Positions 18,322-26,859 of a stretch of 64,000 bases of DNA are shown here, piece after piece. The notes beneath the pieces are model-generated. The model was not told where the DNA came from. It saw nothing but the letters and a program-made list of their open reading frames with translations, and ran no database searches. Location of the stretch: contig CAJTTQ010000002.1 of NCBI GenBank assembly GCA_910579145.1, positions 1 to 64,000 of the forward strand. Direction: 5' to 3'. Origin of the DNA: an uncultured Eubacterium sp. (GTDB taxonomy: Bacteria > Bacillota > Clostridia > Lachnospirales > Lachnospiraceae). The translations under genes and the position numbers were made by a program. Position 1 is the stretch's first letter, and each line of letters begins with the position of its first letter.

Positions 18322-19737
18322 TCATCTCTCTGACCGGGGCAGGCTCACACGGCAGAACCGTCTCATAAACTGCCTGTAGTTAAAGGGCAGGAGCGGATAG
18401 ATATAGCTCTTTCCGGAGATCGTTTTATTGCAGACGATACAGATGATCGTGATCAGGATGCCTGCCGCGTATCCATACACGCCAAACGCCGCCGTCAGAC
18501 AGATGAGGATCAGGCGCATAAACTTTAATGCGTAGCCGAGTTCAAAGCTGACCTGGGTATAGTTCGCAACCGCGACAAATGCCATATAGAGCATGATCTC
18601 GGAATTAAACCAGCCGGAACTCACGGTGTAATCGCCGAGTACGATGCCGGCTACGACGCTGAGCGGCGTGCTGAACATACTAGGTGTGTTGAGCGATGCC
18701 AGCCGGAGTCCGTCGATGGCAAATTCCAGGATGAGGAACTGCATGAATATGGGAATATTGATGGGATCCGTTATCTCGATAAAACGCAGGCTTTCGGGGA
18801 TCCATTCGGGGTGCATGAACAAAAGTAAAAAGGTAGGGGTCAGCAGGACGGCCAGGATGTTGATGGCAATGCGGGACAGCCGCAGATACGTGCCTGTGAC
18901 CGGCGGGAAATAGTAATCATCGGCATCTTCGATAATATCAAACACCGAAGTGGGAAGGATCATGGCAGACGGGGACGTATCCACGAGAAGCACGATGCTT
19001 CCCTCCAATATGCTGGCGGCAGTCGTATCCGGCCGCTCGGTAAACTTAAATTTGGGAAATGGATTGTACCACTTATGCTGGTAAAGGCATTCCGCCAGGC
19101 TTTCCTGGTTCATCGTAAGGGCGTCGATGTCTATTTTTTTCAGCCGTTCCTTGATGTTTTTCAGCATTTTCTGTTCGACGCGGTCGGACATATATGCGAG
19201 GACGACGTCCGTGCGGGAACTTCTCCCGACGGTGTTCATTTCCATAACAAGCTGCGGGGAGCGGATCCTTCTCCGGATCAGGGCGGTATTATACACGACA
19301 GTTTCCACAAAACCATCTTTGGAACCGCGCATCACTTTGTCTTTTTCAGGCTCATCTACTCCCCTGGCCGGATACGTACGGAAATCCATAGCCAGAAATT
19401 TGTCATAGCCGTCGATCATCAGAACGGGAACGCCGGAAAGCATCCGCTGGATCAGGTTTTGTTCGTCTGAAATGAGATCGATTTCGCCATACGGGAGACA
19501 GTTCTTGAGAAAGTCGTGTGCCGTCTCCGGCATTTGCTTTGGCGTGAGTTTATAGAGAAACTCTATGATCTTTTCCATAACTTCATCTTTACAGAAGCCG
19601 TCAATAAAATAAAAACAAGACGCTCTACCACCAATTGTCACCACCCGGTAAATGAGATCAAAGCTTTTTTCCACCTGAAAAAGCTCGTCGATATATTTTT
19701 TATTAGTCATAAAATCTTTTGAAAAAGTTTGTGACAT
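18322..19737 (-). CDS. spoVAF: SpoVAF/GerA-family spore membrane protein
   Basis: 471 aa, close to the usual roughly 490 aa of SpoVAF. The N-terminal soluble half has FYFIDGFCKDEVMEKI and, later, EGSIVLLVDTSPSAMILP, as in GerA-type A subunits. The C-terminal half has several membrane helices with GDYTVSSGWFNSEIMLYMAFVAVANYTQ, which is typical of SpoVAF rather than nutrient receptors. SpoVAF sits in the spore inner membrane and affects dipicolinate release during germination. The start at 19737 has AGGAGGG; longer upstream extensions lack a site. It stands alone, without spoVAA-spoVAE beside it. Confidence 0.85.
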   Translation of the reverse strand: MSQTFSKDFMTNKKYIDELFQVEKSFDLIYRVVTIGGRASCFYFIDGFCKDEVMEKIIEFLYKLTPKQMPETAHDFLKNCLPYGEIDLISDEQNLIQRMLSGVPVLMIDGYDKFLAMDFRTYPARGVDEPEKDKVMRGSKDGFVETVVYNTALIRRRIRSPQLVMEMNTVGRSSRTDVVLAYMSDRVEQKMLKNIKERLKKIDIDALTMNQESLAECLYQHKWYNPFPKFKFTERPDTTAASILEGSIVLLVDTSPSAMILPTSVFDIIEDADDYYFPPVTGTYLRLSRIAINILAVLLTPTFLLLFMHPEWIPESLRFIEITDPINIPIFMQFLILEFAIDGLRLASLNTPSMFSTPLSVVAGIVLGDYTVSSGWFNSEIMLYMAFVAVANYTQVSFELGYALKFMRLILICLTAAFGVYGYAAGILITIICIVCNKTISGKSYIYPLLPFNYRQFMRRFCRVSLPRSER

Positions 19738-19935
19738 GCTGTGCCCTCCTACTACGGTGTTTTGGCTCATATTAGTTTCAGTATTGCCACGATCAGGAAA
19801 AGTATTCATCACCAGATGCGTTTTTTGTCGCATTCGCACAAAAGGAACAATAGGTCGTTGTGCAATATTCACAAACGCGAGTGAAGTATGGATTAAAAAT
19901 TGCACGATATGTCAACAAACTGGCGAAAAATTTCA

Positions 19936-19964
19936 TTGTCAAGCACGGTTTTCTGTGTTATATT
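19936..19964 (+). promoter_or_regulatory. Sigma-A promoter of the GH30 gene
   Basis: TTGTCA (19936-19941), 17-base spacer, TATATT (19959-19964), about 48 bases before the start codon. Confidence 0.7.
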
Positions 19965-20011
19965 TATCAACGTAAACTATATTTATCTTAATTGAAGGAG
20001 GTAAGTTACTT

Positions 20012-21766
20012 ATGGGGTTACAACTGAAGAAAGCGGCGAGAGCAGTATTGGCAGGTTGTCTTTTGTTTGCACTGGTTATCGGGGTGTTACCAGTGAATGC
20101 ACCGACAGCACAGGCAGCCAGTGATGCGGTAGTCAATGTATCAAAGACGTATCAGGAGATACGGGGATTTGGTGGGATGAACCATCCTAGTTGGATCGGG
20201 GATCTTACGGCATCGCAAAGAGAGACAGCATTTGGCAATGGAAACAACCAGCTTGGATTTTCTGTTCTTAGGATCTGGATTGATTCTGACAGCAGGAACT
20301 GGTACAAAGAAGTCGCTACTGCGAAGGCTGCGATAGCGAAAGGCGCTATTGTTTTTGCAACTCCGTGGAATCCGCCGAGCGATATGACAGAGACATTCAA
20401 CCGCTATGGCGATACGAAAGCAAAACGTTTACGGCATGACAAATATGCACAGTATGCAAAGCATCTGAATAGTTTTGTATCATTTATGAAGAATAATGGG
20501 GTTAACCTGTATGCCATTTCTATGGCAAATGAGCCGGATTACGGACATGAGTGGACATGGTGGACACCGAGCGAGATTTTGACGTTCCTGAAATACCATG
20601 CGGGTTCGATCAACTGCCGTTTGATCGCGCCGGAGTCATTCTCTTATAACAAGACGATGTCCGACCCGATCCTCAATGATGCTCAGGCACTTGCCAATGT
20701 GGATATCATGGGAACCCATTTATATGGAACGCAGTTAAAAGATTTTGCTTATCCGCTGTTCCAGCAGAAAGCATCGAATAAAGAACTTTGGATGACAGAG
20801 GTATACTATCCGAACAGTGATTCGAATTCGGCGGACAGATGGCCGGAAGCACTCGGCGTTTCAGAACATATACATAATGCGATGGTCAATAACCTCCAGA
20901 CATATGTGTGGTGGTATATACGCAGAAGCTACAGTCCGATGAAAGAGGATGGCACGATCAGTAAACGCGGTTACTGTATGGCACAGTACTCGAAATTCAT
21001 CCGTCCTGGTTATAAGAGGGTATCGGCGACAGAGAATCCGAATAACGGCGTTTATGTTTCCGCTTATACAGGCGATGGTAAGGCAGTGATCGTAGCCGTA
21101 AATAAAGGTTCCAATAACATTTCACAGAAATTTGCAGTAAACGGACAGAATGTTACGAAGGTGGATCGTTACCGCACATCGGGTAGTGAGAATCTGGCGA
21201 AGACAACCGATCTTGCACTTGACGGAAATGGATTCTGGGCATATCTTCCGGCGAACAGCGTTTCTACATTCGTCTGCACGCTGAAAGCACCGGTTGTCAC
21301 AAATCCAGGTACGAATACAAATACGGGTGCTACGATCGCAAACGGCTGGTACTGCATTAAGAATCCGGCATCCGGAAAATACCTTCAGGTAGCAGATAAC
21401 AAAGGAGCAGCCGGACAGAACGTACAGGCAGGAGCGAAGACAGGCGGCAGAGGTGAGAAATGGTATCTGAACAAGTTGGATAACGGCTACTTCACACTGA
21501 CGAGCGCACTTGGCGATTTCATGCTTGACGTAAGCGGCGCCGGCACGACAGATAACACGAATATGAACATATATCACGCTTACAGCGGGGACGCGCAGCA
21601 GTTCAAATGCAAGACGACATCTGTGGCAGGACAGTTTGGTATCCTGACAAAAGTAACGGATGGTAAGAGCGGTCTTCACTTGAGAGTGGCAGATAATACG
21701 AACGTAGTACAGAATGCGTACTGGGAAGGTTCGAATCAGGTATGGACGTTTGAGCCGACGAACTAA
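20012..21766 (+). CDS. Secreted GH30 glucuronoxylanase with ricin-type CBM13 lectin domain
   Basis: 584 aa. A signal peptide ends near AQAASD (about 35). The GH30 subfamily 8 catalytic domain (about 40-425) has the acid/base Glu174 in MANEPDYG and the nucleophile Glu263 in WMTEVYY. WWYIRRSY carries Arg304/305, the residues that bind the glucuronic acid side group in this family. A Thr/Asn linker leads to a ricin-type beta-trefoil (about 445-584: GWYCIKNPASGKYLQVADNKG, then NQVWTFEP). It should cut glucuronoxylan next to methylglucuronic acid branches outside the cell. AGGAGG precedes the ATG, and the gene has its own promoter and a terminator-like hairpin. No xylose genes flank it, so it looks like a free-standing secreted enzyme. 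Confidence 0.93.
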   Translation: MGLQLKKAARAVLAGCLLFALVIGVLPVNAPTAQAASDAVVNVSKTYQEIRGFGGMNHPSWIGDLTASQRETAFGNGNNQLGFSVLRIWIDSDSRNWYKEVATAKAAIAKGAIVFATPWNPPSDMTETFNRYGDTKAKRLRHDKYAQYAKHLNSFVSFMKNNGVNLYAISMANEPDYGHEWTWWTPSEILTFLKYHAGSINCRLIAPESFSYNKTMSDPILNDAQALANVDIMGTHLYGTQLKDFAYPLFQQKASNKELWMTEVYYPNSDSNSADRWPEALGVSEHIHNAMVNNLQTYVWWYIRRSYSPMKEDGTISKRGYCMAQYSKFIRPGYKRVSATENPNNGVYVSAYTGDGKAVIVAVNKGSNNISQKFAVNGQNVTKVDRYRTSGSENLAKTTDLALDGNGFWAYLPANSVSTFVCTLKAPVVTNPGTNTNTGATIANGWYCIKNPASGKYLQVADNKGAAGQNVQAGAKTGGRGEKWYLNKLDNGYFTLTSALGDFMLDVSGAGTTDNTNMNIYHAYSGDAQQFKCKTTSVAGQFGILTKVTDGKSGLHLRVADNTNVVQNAYWEGSNQVWTFEPTN

Positions 21767-21786
21767 ATATGACATATGATATACAA

Positions 21787-21816
21787 ACAAGGGGATGCCT
21801 GAGGCGTTCCCTTGTT
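21787..21816 (+). terminator. Hairpin after the GH30 gene
   Basis: ACAAGGGGA and TTCCCTTGT pair around GCCTGAGGC. The T run is weak, so termination efficiency is uncertain. Confidence 0.55.
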
Positions 21817-21898
21817 GTGTTATGGGAAATTGCACTCTCATCAGATACCAAAATGCGAACTATATTGATATCAGTTTTCAGGGAAAAAAGAATGAAGG

Positions 21899-21927
21899 TT
21901 GACAAAATATGCCGTGACATTTACAAT
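21899..21927 (+). promoter_or_regulatory. Sigma-A promoter of the DUF4250 / acetyltransferase genes
   Basis: TTGACA (21899-21904), 17-base spacer, TACAAT (21922-21927), about 53 bases before the DUF4250 start. Confidence 0.75.
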
Positions 21928-21980
21928 AAAGTTGCATCATTTTTTGAAAACGGTGAACAAACATCGGATAGGAGGATATT

Positions 21981-22157
21981 ATGAGCATACCAGGTGACCC
22001 CATTATACTGCTGAGTTATGCAAATACACAGCTTCGAGACCAATATGCGACGTTGGAAGAATTTTGCAGATCGAATGATATTGACGAAGAGACGCTGTGT
22101 GAGAATCTGGGCAGTTTGGATTATCATTATGATGAGGTGACAAACCAGTTCATATAA
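21981..22157 (+). CDS. DUF4250 domain protein, 58 aa
   Basis: This small frame begins MSIPGDPIILLSYANTQLRD and has YATLEEFC and LGSLDYHYDEVTNQF at the end. The pattern (PxDPxxLLSxxNxxLRD, then DYxYxxxxNQF) is the DUF4250 signature found across Firmicutes. Its function is unknown. GGAGG five bases upstream of the ATG and a good promoter support it. It is followed five bases later by the acetyltransferase, which has no ribosome site of its own and is probably translated by coupling. Confidence 0.88.
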   Translation: MSIPGDPIILLSYANTQLRDQYATLEEFCRSNDIDEETLCENLGSLDYHYDEVTNQFI

Positions 22158-22162
22158 AACAA

Positions 22163-22621
22163 ATGAAAATAGACGAAATTACGTTTCAACATGAGATTTC
22201 CACAGAAGAGTACAATGCGCTCAGGGGAAGTGTGGATTTTATCCGTATCACGCCGAAAAGGGCGGCGTGCGCGCTCGCGAACTCCCTTTATAAGATCGTA
22301 GCCTGCGACGGGGAAACCCCGGTGGGGATGGCAAGGGTCGTGGGGGACGGCGGTTATGTATATTTTATCTGTGATGTGATCGTGCATCCGCATTACCAGT
22401 CGCGCGGACTTGGCAGAAAGATCATCGAACATGTACTCGAATGGCTGGAAGGTCAGGTGGACGAGGGGGAAACGATCATGGTGAACCTAATGTCCGCGAT
22501 GAATAAGGAAGAGTTTTACGGCAAACTGGGATTTCATAGAAGGCCGTTTGGCAATCATGGTTCCGGTATGTCCAGATGGATCAGCGGGAGCGGGCCGCGG
22601 CCGGAAGTGGAGCCACAGTAG
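22163..22621 (+). CDS. GNAT family N-acetyltransferase
   Basis: 152 aa. It is a single GNAT domain: VGMARVVGDGGYVYFICDVIVHPHYQSRGLGRKIIEHVL contains the acetyl-CoA loop QSRGLGR, and FYGKLGF is the C-terminal motif. It transfers acetyl from acetyl-CoA to an unknown amine. It lies five bases after DUF4250. It resembles a second GNAT protein at 42257-42670 (shared MGR/MARVxGDG, YQxxGxG and HGSGM/CGSGM ends), so the two are probably paralogues. Confidence 0.88.
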   Translation: MKIDEITFQHEISTEEYNALRGSVDFIRITPKRAACALANSLYKIVACDGETPVGMARVVGDGGYVYFICDVIVHPHYQSRGLGRKIIEHVLEWLEGQVDEGETIMVNLMSAMNKEEFYGKLGFHRRPFGNHGSGMSRWISGSGPRPEVEPQ

Positions 22622-22702
22622 CAGCCAGGACTGCCGCCGTGACGATGTGATCGTACCAGCACATGTGCTGCCCGAGATGGGCGGAGAACAGGAGATGGAA
22701 TC

Positions 22703-23410
22703 GTGTATCAGTATAAAGACAGAGTTTCTTACAGCCGGATCGATACAGAAGGAAAAATAAAAGTACATGCGGTCGTAAATGTATTGCAGGACTGCTGTCT
22801 GTTCCACAGTGAGGATGTGGGGCGGTCCTGTATGGAACTGAAAGAGGATGCCCATGCCTGGCTTGTCAATTCGTGGCATATCGTCTTTCGCAGGCGCCCG
22901 TCGATGGGGGAGGAATTTCTCGTAAAAACATGGCCCTACAAATTTAAGGGCGTTTTCGGCATGAGGAATTTCCTCATGGAGAGCATGGATGGGGAGGCGC
23001 TTGTCTATGCGGATTCCCAGTGGTTTTATTTTGATCAGGGCACGGGTAAGCCGATCAAGGCCAAACCGGAAGACGTGGAGCCGTTTGGGATGGGGGAACC
23101 TTACCCGATGGAATACACGTCCAGAAAACTGACCTACCCGGAAGAACTGGAATACCGCGGAACCGTGCGGGTTTGTGAAAACCATCTGGATACAAACGCG
23201 CATATGAATAACGGCGAATACATACGTATCGCGGCGAATTTTCTTCCGTCCGGTTTTTCGGTGGGCGATCTGCAGGTGGAGTACCGGCTGGCGGCGAAAC
23301 TCGGAGAGCAGATCCGGGTAAATACGAAGCAGACAGAAGAAGGGTTTTATGTAGTCATGACAGACACGGACGGCTCGCCGTACGCGATCACGCGGTTTCG
23401 CGGCATATAG
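22703..23410 (+). CDS. Acyl-ACP thioesterase
   Basis: 235 aa with a GTG start. It is a double hot-dog fold of the bacterial acyl-ACP thioesterase family: N-terminal YSRIDTEGKIKVHAVVNVLQDCC, middle SWHIVFRRRPSMGEEF, and C-terminal half VCENHLDTNAHMNNGEYIRIA, the conserved DxNxHxNNxxY active-site pattern. It releases free fatty acids from acyl carrier protein in the cytoplasm. GGAG lies about eight bases before the GTG at 22703; no better ATG exists. It is likely cotranscribed with the following S1 protein gene (32-base gap). Confidence 0.9.
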   Translation: MYQYKDRVSYSRIDTEGKIKVHAVVNVLQDCCLFHSEDVGRSCMELKEDAHAWLVNSWHIVFRRRPSMGEEFLVKTWPYKFKGVFGMRNFLMESMDGEALVYADSQWFYFDQGTGKPIKAKPEDVEPFGMGEPYPMEYTSRKLTYPEELEYRGTVRVCENHLDTNAHMNNGEYIRIAANFLPSGFSVGDLQVEYRLAAKLGEQIRVNTKQTEEGFYVVMTDTDGSPYAITRFRGI

Positions 23411-23442
23411 CGGACGGCGGACAAACAGAATGGAGAAAATAA

Positions 23443-24288
23443 ATGGAATTTGAAGAAAAAGTATTAGGGCGCGTGCAGCGGCTCTATGTGACAAAGCAGA
23501 CGAAAAACGGGGTGTATCTCGGTTCTTATGAGTTTCCAGAACTGCATGTGCTGCTGCCGAACAACCAGGTGCCGGAGGGGATTGAAAAAGGAGATATCCT
23601 GACGGTCTTTTTGTATAAAGACTCTGAAGACCGTCTGATCGCCACGACGACGGTTCCCCGTGTACGGCTCGGTGAATTTGCCCGGCTTTCCGTGACAGAC
23701 GTGACGAACATCGGGGCGTTTTTGGACTGGGGACTGGCAAAGGATCTGTTTCTGCCCTTTAAGGAACAGACGCACCGGGTAAAAAAAGGAGAGGAAGTAC
23801 TGGCGGCCCTGTACATTGATAAGTCCGGGCGCCTCTGCGCGACGATGCACATTTACGAATATCTGAAAGTGGGCGGTGACTTTTCGGCTGGTGCCCATGT
23901 CGATGGTATGGTGTATGAGATCCTCGACTCTTACGGCGCGTTTGTGGCGGTGGACGATATGTATTCGGCTCTGATCCCCCACAACGAGATGAACCGGGAA
24001 CTGCACATCGGTGACGTCGTCCACGCGAGGATCAAGGAAGTAAGGGAGGACGGCAAGCTGACGCTGAGCTTACAGGAACACGTTCCGGTGCAGATGGGAA
24101 TGGACGCGGAGGTGATCCTGAAGCGGCTGGCCGCGGACGGCGGATTCCTTCCATTTCATGATAAGACATCGCCAGAGATCTTAAAACGGGAATTTAAGAT
24201 GAGTAAAAATGCGTTCAAGCGGGCGATCGGACGGCTGATGAAGGAGAAAAAGATCGATATACTGCCGGATGGGATCCGGTTACGGTGA
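23443..24288 (+). CDS. CvfB-like S1 RNA-binding protein
   Basis: 281 aa. It has the CvfB/YitL layout: tandem S1-like OB folds (LGEFARLSVTDVTNIGAFLDWGLAKDLFLPF, then GMVYEILDSYGAFVAVDDMYSALIPHNEM) and a C-terminal winged-helix segment (SPEILKREFKMSKNAFKRAIGRLMKEKKI). CvfB proteins bind RNA and affect virulence-factor expression in Staphylococcus. The role here is probably RNA-linked regulation. The gene runs into the convergent helicase gene with a nine-base overlap at the 3' ends. Confidence 0.88.
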   Translation: MEFEEKVLGRVQRLYVTKQTKNGVYLGSYEFPELHVLLPNNQVPEGIEKGDILTVFLYKDSEDRLIATTTVPRVRLGEFARLSVTDVTNIGAFLDWGLAKDLFLPFKEQTHRVKKGEEVLAALYIDKSGRLCATMHIYEYLKVGGDFSAGAHVDGMVYEILDSYGAFVAVDDMYSALIPHNEMNRELHIGDVVHARIKEVREDGKLTLSLQEHVPVQMGMDAEVILKRLAADGGFLPFHDKTSPEILKREFKMSKNAFKRAIGRLMKEKKIDILPDGIRLR

Positions 24289-26682
24289 GGACGGTTTGTC
24301 GGGATCGTCCCAAAAGGAATGGAGGATTTCTTTCATTCCTTTTTTATTTGTGATGTCGTAGGGGATCCACTCCCTGGGAAAGAGTTCGAGGTAATTCCTC
24401 TCGGCAAACCGCTCGTCTAGGAGCAGGATCACGCCGCGGTCGTGAACTGTGCGGATCACGCGTCCGCCCGCCTGGAACACTTTATTCATGCCGGGATAGA
24501 GATAGGCGTAAGAAAACCCTCTGCCATTAATGGCATCATAGTACTGCCGGAATAATTCGCGCTCGTGGCATACCTGGGGCAGTCCGGTACCGACGATGGC
24601 CGTCCCGATCAGACGGTCTTCTTTCAGATCAATGCCCTCGCCAAAAATGCCGCCCATGACACAGAAGCCTACGAGAGTGCGCGCGTCCGTCTGATCAAAC
24701 GCAGCCAGAAACTGTTCTTTTTCGGCCTCCCTCATCGTATTGTGCTGCAGGAGGATTTCCGTCTGCTCCGGTACGTTCATGAAGCGGTACACGTTGTCAA
24801 GAAAGGCGTAGGAGGGAAAGAAAACCATGTAGTTTCCCTGTCTGGCGGCGATGAAATCCTCGATGTATGAGGCGATCTTTTTATATTCGTGTTCATTTCG
24901 CCGCTTGTATCTGCTCGTGACGTCGTTGGCGATGATGACTTTGCGCTGGCTCGTCTGGAACGCAGATCTGGCGTAGACGGCGTAATCGTCTTCGTCGGCC
25001 GACAGCTGCTCCCGGTAGTAGCGGACAGGCAGCAGGGTGGCGGAAAAAAAGGCGGTTCCCCTGGCGTATGCGAGCGAGTCGGCCAGGCGCGCGGAAGGAT
25101 CCATGCACTGGAGTTTTACGCGGAAATTTCGCTCGGAATCGTAATCGGTCACGATCCGGTAGCGGTCATCCATCGTATTGTACATGTTTTGGAAATGGCG
25201 GATGCCAAAAAACAAATTCAGGATCGTTTCGCGGTCCGACAGATCCTTGACTTCTTTTGCGAGCAGTTCAAAGTTATTTATGACGCGCATGAGCTGGAAA
25301 CTGAAGGCGGAAATATCCGTGAGCAGTTCAAATTCATCGCAGTCATGCTTCCATTCGAGCATTGTCTTATTGCATTTGTCAAGCGAGGCGGCAAACACTT
25401 TTAAGATATATTGTACTTCCGGCGGGTGGGGGTGTTTTGACTCCGCCTGTAAGACGCGCTTTACGCGCAGGAAATCTTCTTTTACTAAAACGGCGCTGTA
25501 CATTTCCCGGGCGCGTTCTACGAGGTTATGTGCCTCGTCGATGAGAAAGATAAAGGAATCTTTGTTTCCCTCGGAAAAGAAACGGCGCAGATAGACGTTG
25601 GGATCAAACGCGTAATTGTAATCACATATGATGCCGTCGGCAAACAGCGCGGCGTCCAGGCACATTTCAAACGGACAGACCTGGTGTTTTTTTGCGTATG
25701 CGAGAATGGTATCCCGGTTGAGGCTGGTCTCATTCGTCAGCATATCGTAAACGCACGCATTGACCCGGTCATAATGTCCTTTGGCAAAAGGGCAGGAAGG
25801 CGGGGTGCAGTTCGGTTTCCCCTCGAGGAAGCACATTTTCTCCTTTGCCGTGATCGTCAGGAATTTGAACGACAGATCCTGTTCGGATAGTAATTCGAAG
25901 CACTCCTGGGCCACGGTCCTTGTGATCGTCTTGGCAGTCAGGTAAAACAGGCGGTCGGCAAGTCCTTCCCCCATCGCTTTTACGCTCGGGAAAACGGTGG
26001 AGATCGTCTTTCCCACGCCGGTCGGCGCCTGGATGAATATCTTTTTTTGGTGTTCGATCGTTTTATAGACACAGGCGGCGAGATCGCGCTGCCCTTCCCG
26101 GTAGGGAAAGGGGAATTCGAGGTTTTGGATGGAATCATTGCGCCGGCTTTTCCAGTCGTATTCATAGACCGCCCACGGTTCATATCGTCCGATGAGATCT
26201 TCAAACCACTGTGTGATCTCGAGATTGGTATAGGTTTCCTTAAAACGTCTTGTTTCTTCGGTTTCTAAATGACAGTATGTGACCTGGACGGAGAGGAAGG
26301 CGGGATTTTCGTTCTCGCAGATCATATAGGCATAGCACATCGCCTGTGCCTTATGGACGAGGAGAGGTTCCTTTAACTGGTGGATATCGAGAAATACCCC
26401 CTTGATCTCGTCTACCATGATCTCGGAACCGTCCCGGAAAATGCCGTCGGCGCGTCCCTCTATTTTCAACTCAAAAGGTTCACCCGTATCCCCGCTTTTC
26501 AGGGAGACGCACGTAGATAAAGGCACTTCGGCTTCGTAGCCGATACCCATCTGTTTTTGTATCTTTCGGTGTACTTTATTGCCCAGTGCCATTGCCTCTG
26601 TGTTTTTTGCGCCGAGTCCGGCGGCGTTGATATCCCCTTCCCGGAAAATAAATTCTACGAGATTGCGCACGGAAATCTTCAT
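24280..26682 (-). CDS. DinG/Rad3-type superfamily 2 DNA helicase
   Basis: 800 aa. The N-terminal PD-(D/E)XK-like segment (about 1-190) includes EIMVDEIKGVFLDIHQLKEP. The helicase Walker A is APTGVGKTIST, and the DEAH box is LIDEAHNLVERAREM. Four Cys that could hold an Fe-S cluster lie between them (CFLEGKPNCTPPSCPFAKGHYDRVNACVYD). Motif VI region is QAGGRVIRTVHDRGVILLLDERF. It is an XPD/DinG-like 5'-3' helicase, probably for repair or R-loop removal. The start at 26682 has GGGAGG upstream; a longer in-frame extension to 26928 lacks support. Confidence 0.9.
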   Translation of the reverse strand: MKISVRNLVEFIFREGDINAAGLGAKNTEAMALGNKVHRKIQKQMGIGYEAEVPLSTCVSLKSGDTGEPFELKIEGRADGIFRDGSEIMVDEIKGVFLDIHQLKEPLLVHKAQAMCYAYMICENENPAFLSVQVTYCHLETEETRRFKETYTNLEITQWFEDLIGRYEPWAVYEYDWKSRRNDSIQNLEFPFPYREGQRDLAACVYKTIEHQKKIFIQAPTGVGKTISTVFPSVKAMGEGLADRLFYLTAKTITRTVAQECFELLSEQDLSFKFLTITAKEKMCFLEGKPNCTPPSCPFAKGHYDRVNACVYDMLTNETSLNRDTILAYAKKHQVCPFEMCLDAALFADGIICDYNYAFDPNVYLRRFFSEGNKDSFIFLIDEAHNLVERAREMYSAVLVKEDFLRVKRVLQAESKHPHPPEVQYILKVFAASLDKCNKTMLEWKHDCDEFELLTDISAFSFQLMRVINNFELLAKEVKDLSDRETILNLFFGIRHFQNMYNTMDDRYRIVTDYDSERNFRVKLQCMDPSARLADSLAYARGTAFFSATLLPVRYYREQLSADEDDYAVYARSAFQTSQRKVIIANDVTSRYKRRNEHEYKKIASYIEDFIAARQGNYMVFFPSYAFLDNVYRFMNVPEQTEILLQHNTMREAEKEQFLAAFDQTDARTLVGFCVMGGIFGEGIDLKEDRLIGTAIVGTGLPQVCHERELFRQYYDAINGRGFSYAYLYPGMNKVFQAGGRVIRTVHDRGVILLLDERFAERNYLELFPREWIPYDITNKKGMKEILHSFWDDPDKPSSP

Positions 26683-26800
26683 CATGTCCTCCCATTCTGC
26701 CTTGAAGCTGTGACGAGGTTGTCTGTCACAAAGAATATTATAGCAAACGAAAGGACAAAAATGAAGTGCTTTTGTGTCCGATCCGGCGGCAAAATACCTT

Positions 26801-26829
26801 TTGACCAAGGCATTGTTATATGTTATAAT
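26801..26829 (+). promoter_or_regulatory. Sigma-A promoter of the signalling operon
   Basis: TTGACC (26801-26806), 17-base spacer, TATAAT (26824-26829), 30 bases before the receiver-protein start codon. Confidence 0.85.
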
Positions 26830-26859
26830 TTTAACAAATGAGATAAGGGAAGTGATACT

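Noticed and set aside
22487..23740. 417-codon open frame opposite the acetyltransferase and thioesterase genes
   Set aside because: It runs across two well-supported genes on the other strand and has biased Arg/His/Pro composition.
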